From positions 372,001-436,000 of the forward strand of contig NZ_APJI01000013.1 of the NCBI RefSeq assembly GCF_000497575.1: a stretch of DNA of 64,000 nt, given 5' to 3'. Below, in pieces: positions 35,585 to 44,075 of this stretch; position 1 is the first letter of the stretch, and the number at the start of each line of letters is the position of its first letter. Both the position numbers and the translations under genes were made by a program. Below the pieces are notes generated by a model. The model saw only the letters and a list, made by a program, of their open reading frames with translations, did not search any database and had not been told where the DNA came from. The stretch is from Afipia sp. OHSU_II-C1. GTDB taxonomy: Bacteria > Pseudomonadota > Alphaproteobacteria > Rhizobiales > Xanthobacteraceae.

Positions 35585-37033
35585 ATGCGAACGCGCGCAA
35601 TTCTCCAGATGCTTTGTCTCATATGCCTGCTGCCGGTCGCGGCGGGCGCTGCTCCGCCGATGGAACGGGGTGCTGCCATCACTGACCCCGTCCTGCTGCG
35701 TCAGCTTGACGAGACGGGACTGAGCCTTGGCAGGCTGCTGGGTGCGGAAGCTAGCGCCGCAGCCGCCGATCTGTTCGCGCTGCCATCGATGACGCAGGCT
35801 CAGGAAACGGCGGATCGCGATTTCAACAAGTATGTCCTCGATCACCACGACGATCTCGACACGCTGTTTCTGTTCGACCGCGATGCACTGAACGCGCCGG
35901 GCACGCGCTTCGATCTGGCAGGCATTGTCAACCGGATGGACCGCGCATTTGTTTCGCCTGAGACGTGCGGCGAAATCCGTCTGATCTATCGGCCGATCAC
36001 CAATCACGATTCCAGGAACAAGGACGATCCGCCCGCGCGGCTGCCGATGACGCTCAATCTCGTCATGAAGGCGAAGCCTGCAGGCGCGGATACCACATGC
36101 GCCGAACTCGCCCGGCGCTGGCTGGCGCTGGCCGATCAGCCGCCCGCATCCGAACAGACGGAGATGCTCACTGCAAAAGGCGGTGCGCTGGAATGGATCA
36201 CGCGCGACGCCATCGACCGGATCGAAATCAATGTGCAGATCGCGCGCGCCTCGGCTGATGCGAATGACTTCGAGGGCCGGGCGGACTATCTGATGAAGGT
36301 GTTTCGCTTCGACGGACTGAATTTTGTGGAATCTCCGATGGAGAACCAGATCGACGCGGCGCGCATCCGCGGCGATGAAAAGCTGCTTGCGGATTTCAAG
36401 GGATGGCTGCTCGATCCGGTGCGCATCGCGGAGCTTGACCGCGGGGCCATCGTGCTGCCTGACCGCTTTCTTGCAACGAGCGTCATCAACGTGACGCCTG
36501 CGCAGACAAATCCTGACGACAGAGCTCGCGAGTTGTTGGCCGACGACGAGATTGTTGCGGCTTTAGCGAAGGCATCTGCAAACGCGCCGCTCGAAAATCT
36601 GCAATCTCCGGCAGGCTTCGCGCGCCGTCTCGATGACATGACCTGCAGCGGCTGCCATCAGACCCGCGCGGTCGGGGGTTTTCATTTTCCGGGCAGGGAG
36701 CGTCCCGAATGGGCGGCAGGTGCGGTGGTGGCGGCAGCGTCGCCGCATTTCTTCGGCGATCAAGAGCGCCGCCGCGATGTTCTCGGCGCATTTCGCGATG
36801 GCCGTAGCCCGGATTTCTCGCGCGGTTTCTCTGCGCGGCCACAGGCCCGCCGCGCCAATGAATTGACCGGGACGACCTATCTGAACGGCTGGGGCGCGAC
36901 GTGCGCTGTCGCGGGCGAGAATGTTGCGTCCGACAAGAGCTTTACGTCATGGACCTGTGCTGACGGCCTGACGTGTCAGGCGGCTGGCGCGAAGGATGCG
37001 CGCACGGGGTTTTGTTTTCCGAAGGAGAAGTGA
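35585..37033 (+). CDS. Secreted protein with a CxxCH motif, function unknown
   Basis: A 482-aa protein with a signal peptide (MRTRAILQMLCLICLLPVAA, cleavage after AGA near residue 23). The first 330 residues are not recognised. At residues 354-358 the sequence is CSGCH, a possible haem c attachment site, within DDMTCSGCHQTRAVGGFHF. The last 60 residues hold four more Cys (TCAVAG, WTCADGLTCQ, GFCFPKEK), suggesting disulfides. It could be a periplasmic c-type haem protein or a disulfide-stabilised enzyme. No cytochrome maturation or partner gene is adjacent. An earlier ATG at 35564 is possible but adds an unusual polar prefix before the signal peptide. Confidence 0.72.
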   Translation: MRTRAILQMLCLICLLPVAAGAAPPMERGAAITDPVLLRQLDETGLSLGRLLGAEASAAAADLFALPSMTQAQETADRDFNKYVLDHHDDLDTLFLFDRDALNAPGTRFDLAGIVNRMDRAFVSPETCGEIRLIYRPITNHDSRNKDDPPARLPMTLNLVMKAKPAGADTTCAELARRWLALADQPPASEQTEMLTAKGGALEWITRDAIDRIEINVQIARASADANDFEGRADYLMKVFRFDGLNFVESPMENQIDAARIRGDEKLLADFKGWLLDPVRIAELDRGAIVLPDRFLATSVINVTPAQTNPDDRARELLADDEIVAALAKASANAPLENLQSPAGFARRLDDMTCSGCHQTRAVGGFHFPGRERPEWAAGAVVAAASPHFFGDQERRRDVLGAFRDGRSPDFSRGFSARPQARRANELTGTTYLNGWGATCAVAGENVASDKSFTSWTCADGLTCQAAGAKDARTGFCFPKEK

Positions 37034-37050
37034 AGGAGCGGGCGGCGTCT

Positions 37051-37173
37051 TTCACCTCTCCCCGTTGACGGGGAGAGGTCGGATCGCGAAGCGAGCCGGG
37101 TGAGGGGCCATAAACCCCGTTGGTGCACAGAATGCCCCTCACCCCAACCCTCTCCCCGCATGCGGGGAGAGGG
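37051..37173. repeat. Palindromic intergenic repeat, family A, copy 4
   Basis: About 123 bp: CACCTCTCCCCGTTGACGGGGAGAGG at the left, CGGGTGAGGGGCCAT pairing with the later CCCCTCACCCC, and CCCTCTCCCCGCATGCGGGGAGAGGGGG at the right. Lies between convergent genes, three bases before the stop of the CoA-transferase. Confidence 0.9.
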
Positions 37174-37175
37174 GG

Positions 37176-38375
37176 TTAAGCCACGATTCCCGCGGCGCGC
37201 ATCTTGGCGATTTCGGCGGCGTTGAAGCCCGCCGCCGCCAGCACCTCGTCGCTGTGTTGTCCGACGTTCGGCGCCATGCGCGGCTGTACCTTCTTCGCAC
37301 CCTCGATGAAGATCGGCGTGTTGATGGTGCGCAGGTCGCTGTCGGCGAACGGCACGACAGCCTCGGTCACGCGCATCTGCTCGTCGTCCGGAATGTCCTG
37401 CGGAATGCCGACCACGCCGAAAATGAGTCCGTTGCCGTCGAGTGCCTTGCGCCAGTGCGCCAGCGGCTTGGTCGCGAACACCTTATCGAGGATCGCGATC
37501 AGTTCCGGCGCATGCTTGTGGCGTGCGGGCTTGGTTTCGAAGCGCGGATCGGCCAGCAGGTCCTCGCGCTCGATTACCTTGGCGAACACCGGGAACTGCT
37601 TCTCTTCGTTGAGCAGCGACAGGATGATCCAGCGGTCGTCGGCGCACTTGTAGTGGCAGGTCACGGCGTTCAGCGCGCGGTCACGCGGCGGGCGCTTCTG
37701 GAAGGTCGCGCCGCACAGCGCAGCCTGCGCGTAGATGCCGTTCGACCAGATGCCGTTCACCATGAGATTCGACATCACCTGCGTGCCCTTGCCGGTCTTC
37801 TCTCGCTGATAGAGGGCGGTGACGATGCCGGCGAACAGCGACATGGCGCAGGGATGATCGCCCATGCCGGGCATCGAACGGGCAGGCGTGGTCTCGTCGG
37901 TTTCGCGAACGAGGTCCATCAGGCCGGAACGCGCCCACCAGGCATTGCTGTCGAAGCCCGGCTTGTCGGCCTCCGCGCCGGTCTCGCCGTAGCCGGTGAA
38001 CGAGGCGTAGATCAGGCGGCTGTTGAGCGGCGCGAGATCCTTGTAGGTGACGCCGAGCTTCTTGCGCACCGGCGGCGGGAAGTTGGTGATGAACACGTCG
38101 CATTCGGTGGCGAGCTTGCGCAGCACGGCCTGACCCTCGGGTTTGCTCAGATCGAGCGCGAGGCTCTTCTTGTTACGGCCCTCCAGCATCCACGCATAGT
38201 TGTGGGGGCTGATCGGATATCCCGGCAGGTGGGGCAGGTTGCGGACCGGATCGCCGGCACCCGGCGGCTCGATCTTGATGACGTCGGCCCCGAAGTCGGA
38301 CAGCGCGGTGGCGGAGGATGGTGCCGCGATGAAACTCGCGCAGTCGATGACCTTGAGACCTTCGAAAATTCCCAT
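37176..38375 (-). CDS. Class III CoA-transferase (CaiB/BaiF family)
   Basis: A 399-aa CoA-transferase. Family marks are VIDCASFIAAPSSATALSDFGADVIKIE at the start, NYAWMLEGRNKKSLALDL and ITNFPPPVRKKLG; the probable catalytic Asp is in PGMGDHPCAM near residue 175. It is the last gene of the second liv operon and follows the PaaK-like ligase by 53 bp, so it probably moves CoA between acids belonging to the same pathway. Nothing fixes the substrates. A family A repeat follows directly. Confidence 0.88.
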   Translation of the reverse strand: MGIFEGLKVIDCASFIAAPSSATALSDFGADVIKIEPPGAGDPVRNLPHLPGYPISPHNYAWMLEGRNKKSLALDLSKPEGQAVLRKLATECDVFITNFPPPVRKKLGVTYKDLAPLNSRLIYASFTGYGETGAEADKPGFDSNAWWARSGLMDLVRETDETTPARSMPGMGDHPCAMSLFAGIVTALYQREKTGKGTQVMSNLMVNGIWSNGIYAQAALCGATFQKRPPRDRALNAVTCHYKCADDRWIILSLLNEEKQFPVFAKVIEREDLLADPRFETKPARHKHAPELIAILDKVFATKPLAHWRKALDGNGLIFGVVGIPQDIPDDEQMRVTEAVVPFADSDLRTINTPIFIEGAKKVQPRMAPNVGQHSDEVLAAAGFNAAEIAKMRAAGIVA

Positions 38376-38428
38376 TTCGGCGTGTTCCCTGTGTTTCTGT
38401 CAGGGCCGCCGGTGGGGTAGGCGGCCCG

Positions 38429-39661
38429 TCAATCGTTTTTGCGTTCGTCCGAAATCGCCTTGCCGTCGTTGGGCAGAGACCCCGGGCTGACGAAAGTGAC
38501 ATTGCCGGACAGCTTTGTCACGGCACGCAGGGTCGACGCAACCGCATCCCGCAATGCGTCAGCGGGGGTTGCAGTTTCGGCCGAAAGCGTCATCGCGTCG
38601 GTCTCGCTGTCGCGGGTCACAATCAGGCGGAGGCGGCCCAGTTCCGGGTGCCGCTTGCCGATTTCGGCGATCTGTTCCGGGCGCACGAACATCCCCTTGA
38701 CCTTGGTGGTCTGGTCGGCGCGGCCCATCCAGCCCTTGATGCGCATGCTGGTCCGCCCGCAGGGGCTCGGTCCGCTCAGCACGGCGCTGAGATCGCCGAG
38801 CGCCAGGCGAACGACCGGGTGATGTGTATCCAGCGTGGTCACGACAATCTCGCCGACGTCGCCCTCGGCCACCGGATCGCCGGTTCCGGGGCGCACGATT
38901 TCAACGATGATGTTCTCATTGACCACGAGGCCTTCGCGCGCCTTGGTCTCATAGGCGATGATGCCGAGATCGGCGGTGCCGAAGTTCTGATAGGCATCGA
39001 TGCCGCGCGCCTTCATTTCTTCCTGCAGGGATTTCGGGAACGCCGCGCCGGACACCACCGCGCGCTTGATCGAGGACGCGTCGCGTCCGGTCTTGTCCGC
39101 CGCATCGAGCAGGATCTTCAGGAAGTCGGGTGTGCCGGAGTAGCCGACCGGCCGATAGGCTTCGATCAGTTCGAACTGCTGCTCGGTGTTGCCGGGTCCC
39201 GCCGGAATCACGGCGCAGCCGAGCGCGCGGGCCGACGTGTCGAAGATGAAGCCGCCAGGCGTGAGGTGATAGCTGAAAGTATTGAGCACGATGTCGCCCG
39301 GACGAAAACCCGCAGCGAAGATCGCGCGCGCGCCGCGCCACGGATCGTCAGCGGCAGTTTCCGGCTCGAAGATCGGTCCGGGCGAAGTGAACAGCCGGCC
39401 GAACGATCCCGCATTTGAGGCCACGAAGCCGCCGAACGGCGGCGCGGCCCTGTGCAGGGCAGGCAGCTCGGACTTGCGCAGCACCGGAAGTTTCGCCAGT
39501 GCGTCGCGGCTGGTGATGGATTTCAGGTCGATGCCCCCGAAGTGTGCCGCATAGGCGGGCGCCTTTGCCGCCGCGGCCAGCACGCCGGGCAGCCGCGCGA
39601 ACATGTCGGCCTCGCGCTCGGACTGCGAACGTGTTTCGAGGGCGTCGTAATAGTTGGTCAT
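38429..39661 (-). CDS. PaaK-like (phenylacetate-CoA ligase family) adenylating enzyme
   Basis: A 410-aa protein of the phenylacetate-CoA ligase group, shorter than ordinary acyl-CoA ligases. Recognisable parts are PAYAAHFGGID, RPVGYSGTPDFLKIL, VSGAAFPKSLQEEM, YQNFGTADLG and the C-terminal GKAISDER with the catalytic Lys. The first P-loop, normally rich in Ser, Thr and Gly (SSGTTGKP in PaaK), here reads FTSPGPIFEP, so ATP binding or the acid used may differ. It lies between livF and a CoA-transferase at the end of the second liv operon and could activate an aromatic acid. Confidence 0.82.
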   Translation of the reverse strand: MTNYYDALETRSQSEREADMFARLPGVLAAAAKAPAYAAHFGGIDLKSITSRDALAKLPVLRKSELPALHRAAPPFGGFVASNAGSFGRLFTSPGPIFEPETAADDPWRGARAIFAAGFRPGDIVLNTFSYHLTPGGFIFDTSARALGCAVIPAGPGNTEQQFELIEAYRPVGYSGTPDFLKILLDAADKTGRDASSIKRAVVSGAAFPKSLQEEMKARGIDAYQNFGTADLGIIAYETKAREGLVVNENIIVEIVRPGTGDPVAEGDVGEIVVTTLDTHHPVVRLALGDLSAVLSGPSPCGRTSMRIKGWMGRADQTTKVKGMFVRPEQIAEIGKRHPELGRLRLIVTRDSETDAMTLSAETATPADALRDAVASTLRAVTKLSGNVTFVSPGSLPNDGKAISDERKND

Positions 39662-39677
39662 CGGTAGTCCATTTGTT

Positions 39678-39764
39678 CGTCATTGCGAGGAGCGAAGCGA
39701 CGAAGCAATCCAGCCTTGCCTGGCGCTGCTGCCTATGGATTGCTTCGCTCCGCTCGCAATGACG
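39678..39764. repeat. Palindromic intergenic repeat, family B, copy 4
   Basis: About 87 bp from GTCATTGCGAGGAGCGAAGC to TCGCTCGCAATGACGG, with GAAGCAATCCAG and TGGATTGCTTC inside. It lies inside the second liv operon, between the PaaK-like ligase and livF. Confidence 0.9.
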
Positions 39765-39771
39765 GATGTGG

Positions 39772-40611
39772 TTACAGCCAGCGCTTGCGGCGCTTGAAGC
39801 TCTTCAGGTTCTTGAAACTCTTGCGCTGGTCGCCCGCGCCGCCGAGGTAGAATTCCTTGACGTCTTCGTTGTTGCGCAGCTCATCGGCGGTGCCGTCGAG
39901 CACCACCTTGCCCTGTTCCATGATGTAGCCGTGGCTCGCGACCGAGAGGGCCGCGCGCGCGTTCTGCTCGACAAGGAGAATGGTGACGCCGAGGTCGCGG
40001 TTGATCTGCTTGATGATGCCGAACACTTCCTTGACCAGCAGCGGCGACAGGCCCATCGACGGCTCGTCCATCAGGATCATCTTCGGGCGCGCCATCATCG
40101 CGCGGCCGATTGCCAGCATCTGCTGTTCGCCGCCGGAGAGATAACCGGCGAGGCCTGTGCGCTCCTTGAGGCGCGGGAAATACTTGTAGACCATGTCGAT
40201 GTCGTCATCGACGTTCTTGTCGCTGCGGGTGAACGCGCCGAGCCGCAGGTTTTCCAGCGAGGTCATGTCGGCGATGATGCGGCGGCCTTCCATCACCTGG
40301 AAAATTCCGCGGCGCACGATCTTGTCGGGATCGATGCCGTCGACCCGCTCGCCGTCGAACACGATTTCGCCGCGGGTGACTTCGCCGTCCTCGGTCTTGA
40401 GCAGACCCGAGATCGCCTTCAGCGTGGTCGACTTGCCGGCGCCGTTGGCGCCAAGCAGCGCAACGATCGCACCCTTCGGCACGTCGAGGCTCAGTCCGCG
40501 CAACACGAGGATGACGTTGTCGTAAACGACTTCGATGTTGCGTACGGCCAGCAGCGGTGCGGCTGTCGTGAGCGGGGCTGGCCTGGCGTTATGTTCAGCG
40601 GCTGTTTGCAC
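39772..40611 (-). CDS. livF: ABC transporter ATP-binding protein, LivF type
   Basis: ATPase of the second HAAT importer, 279 aa. Walker A GANGAGKST, signature LSGGEQQMLAIGRAM, Walker B ILMDEP and H-loop VEQNA are intact. The open frame continues upstream into a family A repeat and encodes repeat-derived residues; the GTG at 40611, eight bases after AGGA, is therefore chosen, giving a 20-residue leader before AVRNIEVVYDN. The C-terminus is extended by a basic tail (QRKSFKNLKSFKRRKRWL), recalling the basic tail of the livF at 390. It is separated from the rest of the liv genes by the repeat. Confidence 0.9.
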   Translation of the reverse strand: MQTAAEHNARPAPLTTAAPLLAVRNIEVVYDNVILVLRGLSLDVPKGAIVALLGANGAGKSTTLKAISGLLKTEDGEVTRGEIVFDGERVDGIDPDKIVRRGIFQVMEGRRIIADMTSLENLRLGAFTRSDKNVDDDIDMVYKYFPRLKERTGLAGYLSGGEQQMLAIGRAMMARPKMILMDEPSMGLSPLLVKEVFGIIKQINRDLGVTILLVEQNARAALSVASHGYIMEQGKVVLDGTADELRNNEDVKEFYLGGAGDQRKSFKNLKSFKRRKRWL

Positions 40612-40633
40612 GTCGGTCGTCCTGGGTTTTCTG

Positions 40634-40760
40634 AACCTCTCCCCGTTTACGGGGAGAGGTCGAAGCCTGAGCGTAGCGAAGGGTTCGGGTGAGGGGCCAT
40701 GTTCCGAACCGAAGTCCTGCCCCTCACCCCAACCCTCTCCCCGCAAAGCGGGGAGAGGGA
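40634..40760. repeat. Palindromic intergenic repeat, family A, copy 5
   Basis: About 127 bp: ACCTCTCCCCGTTTACGGGGAGAGGT at the left, GGTTCGGGTGAGGGGC pairing with GCCCCTCACCCC, and CCCTCTCCCCGCAAAGCGGGGAGAGGG at the right. It stands between the binding-protein gene and livF of the same operon and could lower read-through into livF. Confidence 0.9.
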
Positions 40761-40767
40761 GCAGTGC

Positions 40768-42048
40768 TTACCAGCCGAGCCATTCGTTCTTGCGCGGCAG
40801 GTCGACGGTCTTGACCTTGTCGAGCTTGATGGTGCCGGCCTTGACGAGGTCGGCAACCGAAGCGTCGGTCGCGCCGGAGACCTTCATGCGATAGATGTCG
40901 ACCTTCAGCGTCGGGCGATGGTCCTTATCGGTCCAGGTCGAGGGATTGCAGACGCCTTCCATTCCGGCCGGCACCCAATCCTTCTTCTGATGGAAGGCCT
41001 TGAGAACGTTCTCGCCGGTCGCGCCGCCGTTCTTGGCAGCCCACTCGACAGCTTCCTTCATGTACAGCGCGGTGCAGACGCCAGCGATGTAGTGCACCGG
41101 CCGATAGGTCGTGCCGGCCGCATCGGACATCTTGGAGATTTCCATCACGGTCTTCATGCCGGGTGCGTTGCCGCCCCAGGCAACGGCCGTGCGCAACGGG
41201 AATACGACGCCGTCAGCAGCCGCGCCCGCGGCCTTTGCGGCGTTCTCGTCCATGCCCCAGACGTTGCCCATGAACTGCACGTCGACGCCGGCGGCCTTGC
41301 AGGCGTTCAGCACGGAGATGTTGGAGCCCGCGGTGTTGCCGAGATAGGCGTAGTTCGCACCCGAGCTCTTCAGCGTCAGACACTGTGCGCTGTAGTCGCC
41401 CGGTGTGAGTGCGAACACGATCGCCGGCAGCACCTCGAAGCCGAGTTCGGCGGCGAGCGCTTCACCTGCGGCCTTCGGCGCGTTCGGATATGGATGGTTA
41501 GCACCCATGTGAACGTACTTCGGCTTGCCGGATTTTCCCTTGGCCTTCCAGTCGTCCGCAGCCCAGGTCAGCATGCCGCGCAGCGCGTCGGAATAGCTCG
41601 GGCCGTAGAACAGATTGTAGGGCGCTGCCTTGCCCTTGCCGCCTGCGCCTGTCGGATCGGACAACGCCGCCGAATACGACGCCGACATGTCGGGGATCTT
41701 GTCCTCGGCGAGGAAGCCGGTGAGGGCTTCAGTATCGGCCGTTCCCCATCCGATGATCGCTGCGACCTTGTCGCCGCCCGACCACTTCTTGTACTGCGCG
41801 ATCGCGCGCGGCACCTGATAGCCGTAATCGACGGTGTCGATCTTCACCGGTTTTCCGCCGATGCCGCCGTTCTTGTTGATCCATGCGTATGCGTCGGCGA
41901 CGCCTTGTCCGTACGGTGTTCCGACATCGGATGTCGCGCCGGAATAATCGGCGAGATGGCCCAGCGAAACCTGCGCCTGAGCCACGCCGGCGGTGCCGCC
42001 GAGCAGCAGGGCGAGTGACGCTGTACTCAATAATTTCGTCATGGTCAT
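40768..42048 (-). CDS. Periplasmic substrate-binding protein of a Liv/HAAT ABC transporter
   Basis: A 426-aa receptor with signal peptide (MTMTKLLSTASLALLLGG..., cleavage after AQA near residue 25) and type I binding fold (GHLADYSGATSDVGTPYGQG, WINKNGGIGGKPVKI). GGAGG precedes the ATG by nine bases. It belongs to the second liv operon, upstream of livF and downstream of livM. With an acyl-CoA synthetase, a PaaK-like ligase and a CoA-transferase in the same unit, an aromatic or alicyclic acid is a reasonable guess for the ligand, but this is inference only. Confidence 0.92.
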   Translation of the reverse strand: MTMTKLLSTASLALLLGGTAGVAQAQVSLGHLADYSGATSDVGTPYGQGVADAYAWINKNGGIGGKPVKIDTVDYGYQVPRAIAQYKKWSGGDKVAAIIGWGTADTEALTGFLAEDKIPDMSASYSAALSDPTGAGGKGKAAPYNLFYGPSYSDALRGMLTWAADDWKAKGKSGKPKYVHMGANHPYPNAPKAAGEALAAELGFEVLPAIVFALTPGDYSAQCLTLKSSGANYAYLGNTAGSNISVLNACKAAGVDVQFMGNVWGMDENAAKAAGAAADGVVFPLRTAVAWGGNAPGMKTVMEISKMSDAAGTTYRPVHYIAGVCTALYMKEAVEWAAKNGGATGENVLKAFHQKKDWVPAGMEGVCNPSTWTDKDHRPTLKVDIYRMKVSGATDASVADLVKAGTIKLDKVKTVDLPRKNEWLGW

Positions 42049-42105
42049 AAGCGTAATCCTCCGGTTTCCTCTCGAGGTCTTCTTATTGTCTGTCCCGTTC
42101 CGACC

Positions 42106-43179
42106 TCAATGCGAGAACGGGTAGAGTTTCCAGTAAGCCTTGATTTGCCGCCACCGGTGAGCAAGCCCATCCGGCTCGAAGATCAAAAAGATGATGATGA
42201 TGACGCCGATGGCCATCTCGCGCAAGAAAGCGATGTTGTTCTTGAGTCCGAGCGCGTGATCGATCGAGCTTCCGCTCAGCGCCGCGCTGATCCATTCCAT
42301 CGATTCCGGCAGCAGCACCATGAAGGCGGTGCCGAGCAGCGTGCCCATGATCGAACCGATGCCGCCGATGATGATCATGGCGAGGAAGATGATCGAGCGG
42401 TCGATGCCGAAACCTTCGTTGGAGACGACTTGATTATAATGCGCGTAAAGCGCGCCGCCGACGCCGGCGAAGAATGCAGCCAATCCGAACGAAAGTGTTC
42501 GGTATTTGGTGAGGTTGATGCCCATGATTTCGGCTGACAGGTAATGGTCGCGCACCGCGACCAGCGCGCGCCCGTCACGGGTCCGCATCAGGTTTGTGAC
42601 GAGCAGATAACAGACGATCACATAGGCCAGCACGACATAGAAATACTGCCGGTCGCCGCGCAGGGTCTTGCCGAAGATCGAGAACGCATCGGCATGGGCC
42701 GGAACGCTGCCACCGGTGAACCACTCGGCGCGCGAGAAGAAGTCGAGCAGGATGAACTGCGCGGCCAATGTCGCGATCGCGAGGTAAAGCCCCTTCAGCC
42801 GCGCGGCGGGGAGGCCGAAGATCAGCCCGACCAGCGCGGTCACGAGGCCTGACAGCGGAATGGCGAAGAACACCGGAACGTGCAGCTTGCTCGACACATA
42901 GGCCGAGGTGAACGCGCCGAAGCCGAAGAAGGCGGCATGGCCAATGGAGATCTGTCCGGTAAAGCCCACCACGATGTTGAGGCCGAGGGCGGCGATGCCG
43001 AAGATGCCGATCTGGATCAGCAGGCTGAGGCTGTATTCGTTCAGCACATAGGGCGCGAAACAGATCAGCACGATGCCGAGGATCATCATGTTCCGGCTGG
43101 TTGTGGTCGGAAACACGGTGGTGTCGGCCGCGTACGTGGTGCGGTAGTCGCCTGCGGGGAGAAGGGTCTGGCCTGCCAT
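42106..43179 (-). CDS. livM: ABC transporter permease, LivM type
   Basis: A 357-aa inner-membrane permease with about 9-10 helices; the family segment GLNIVVGFTGQISIGHAAFFGFGAF (about residues 65-90) is present, as is the EAA-like region with LRGDRQYFYVVL... and MTRDGRALVAVRDHYLSAEIMGINLTKYR-type coupling loop. It pairs with LivH to form the translocation path of the second importer. It starts two bases after the livH stop on the minus strand. Part of the unit livG-ligase-livH-livM-receptor. Confidence 0.93.
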   Translation of the reverse strand: MAGQTLLPAGDYRTTYAADTTVFPTTTSRNMMILGIVLICFAPYVLNEYSLSLLIQIGIFGIAALGLNIVVGFTGQISIGHAAFFGFGAFTSAYVSSKLHVPVFFAIPLSGLVTALVGLIFGLPAARLKGLYLAIATLAAQFILLDFFSRAEWFTGGSVPAHADAFSIFGKTLRGDRQYFYVVLAYVIVCYLLVTNLMRTRDGRALVAVRDHYLSAEIMGINLTKYRTLSFGLAAFFAGVGGALYAHYNQVVSNEGFGIDRSIIFLAMIIIGGIGSIMGTLLGTAFMVLLPESMEWISAALSGSSIDHALGLKNNIAFLREMAIGVIIIIFLIFEPDGLAHRWRQIKAYWKLYPFSH

Positions 43180-43181
43180 GA

Positions 43182-44075
43182 TCAGATACGCTCGATGTCT
43201 TTGGTGCCGAACAGGCCGTAAGGCTTGATCATCAGGATGATGATGAGGGCGTAGAACGGCGCGATCTCGAACAGATTGCCCCAGTGCAGGTACTCGCTGT
43301 CGACGAAGTGCGCGAGGTTCTCAAGCAGTCCGATGATGATGCCGCCGATCACCGCGCCGCCGACGCTGTCGAGGCCGCCGAGGATCGCCGCCGGAAACAC
43401 CTTGATGCCGTAGGCGGCAAGGCCGGCCGAGACGCCGTTGACCACGGCGACAACGACGCCGGCGACCGCCGACACGGTTGCGGAAATCGCCCAGGCCATC
43501 GCGAACACGCTCTTCACCGAAATGCCGAGCGACTGAGCGACCTGCTGGTTGAACGCGGTGGCGCGCATCGCAAGGCCGTATTTCGAGACCTTGAAGAACC
43601 ACGCCATGCCGCCCATCATCGCCACCGAGACCGCGAGGCTGAGAAGGTAGACGGTCTGCACCTGAAGCCCGAAGATGTTGACGAGCTGGGTGTTGAAGAT
43701 GCGCGGGAACGGCTGCAGGTTGACGCCGAACATCCACTTCATCAGCGCCGAGAACACCGTGGACAGCGCGATGGTCACCATGATCACCGAAATGATCGGC
43801 TCGCCGATCATCGGGCGCAGGATCACGAGCTGGATCGCGATGCCGAACAAGAACATGAACACCAGCGTGATCGGCATGCCGAGATAGAACGGCACCTGAT
43901 ATTTGGTCAGCAGCCACCAGCACACCCATGCGCCGATCAGCAGCAGTTCGCCCTGCGCGAAGTTGACCACCTGCGTGGCCTTGTAGATCAGCACGAACGA
44001 CATGGCGACGACGCCATAGAGGGTGCCGACGACAAGGCCGTTGATGAGGAGTTGGATCAGAAGCTGGGTGTTCAC
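43182..44075 (-). CDS. livH: ABC transporter permease, LivH type
   Basis: A 297-aa permease with about 8 helices. The N-terminal LLINGLVVGTLYGVVAMSFVLIYKATQVVNFAQGEL is the classical LivH start and MRATAFNQQVAQSLGIS is the loop that meets the ATPase. It overlaps the ligase stop by ATGA (44072-44075), so its translation is coupled to the acyl-CoA synthetase. That coupling makes joint production of transporter and ligase likely. Confidence 0.94.
   Translation of the reverse strand: MNTQLLIQLLINGLVVGTLYGVVAMSFVLIYKATQVVNFAQGELLLIGAWVCWWLLTKYQVPFYLGMPITLVFMFLFGIAIQLVILRPMIGEPIISVIMVTIALSTVFSALMKWMFGVNLQPFPRIFNTQLVNIFGLQVQTVYLLSLAVSVAMMGGMAWFFKVSKYGLAMRATAFNQQVAQSLGISVKSVFAMAWAISATVSAVAGVVVAVVNGVSAGLAAYGIKVFPAAILGGLDSVGGAVIGGIIIGLLENLAHFVDSEYLHWGNLFEIAPFYALIIILMIKPYGLFGTKDIERI

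Noticed and set aside
40612-40746. N-terminal extension of the second livF into the repeat
   Set aside because: The extra 45 residues are translated repeat sequence (MRGEGWGEG...); the GTG at 40611 has a proper ribosome site.
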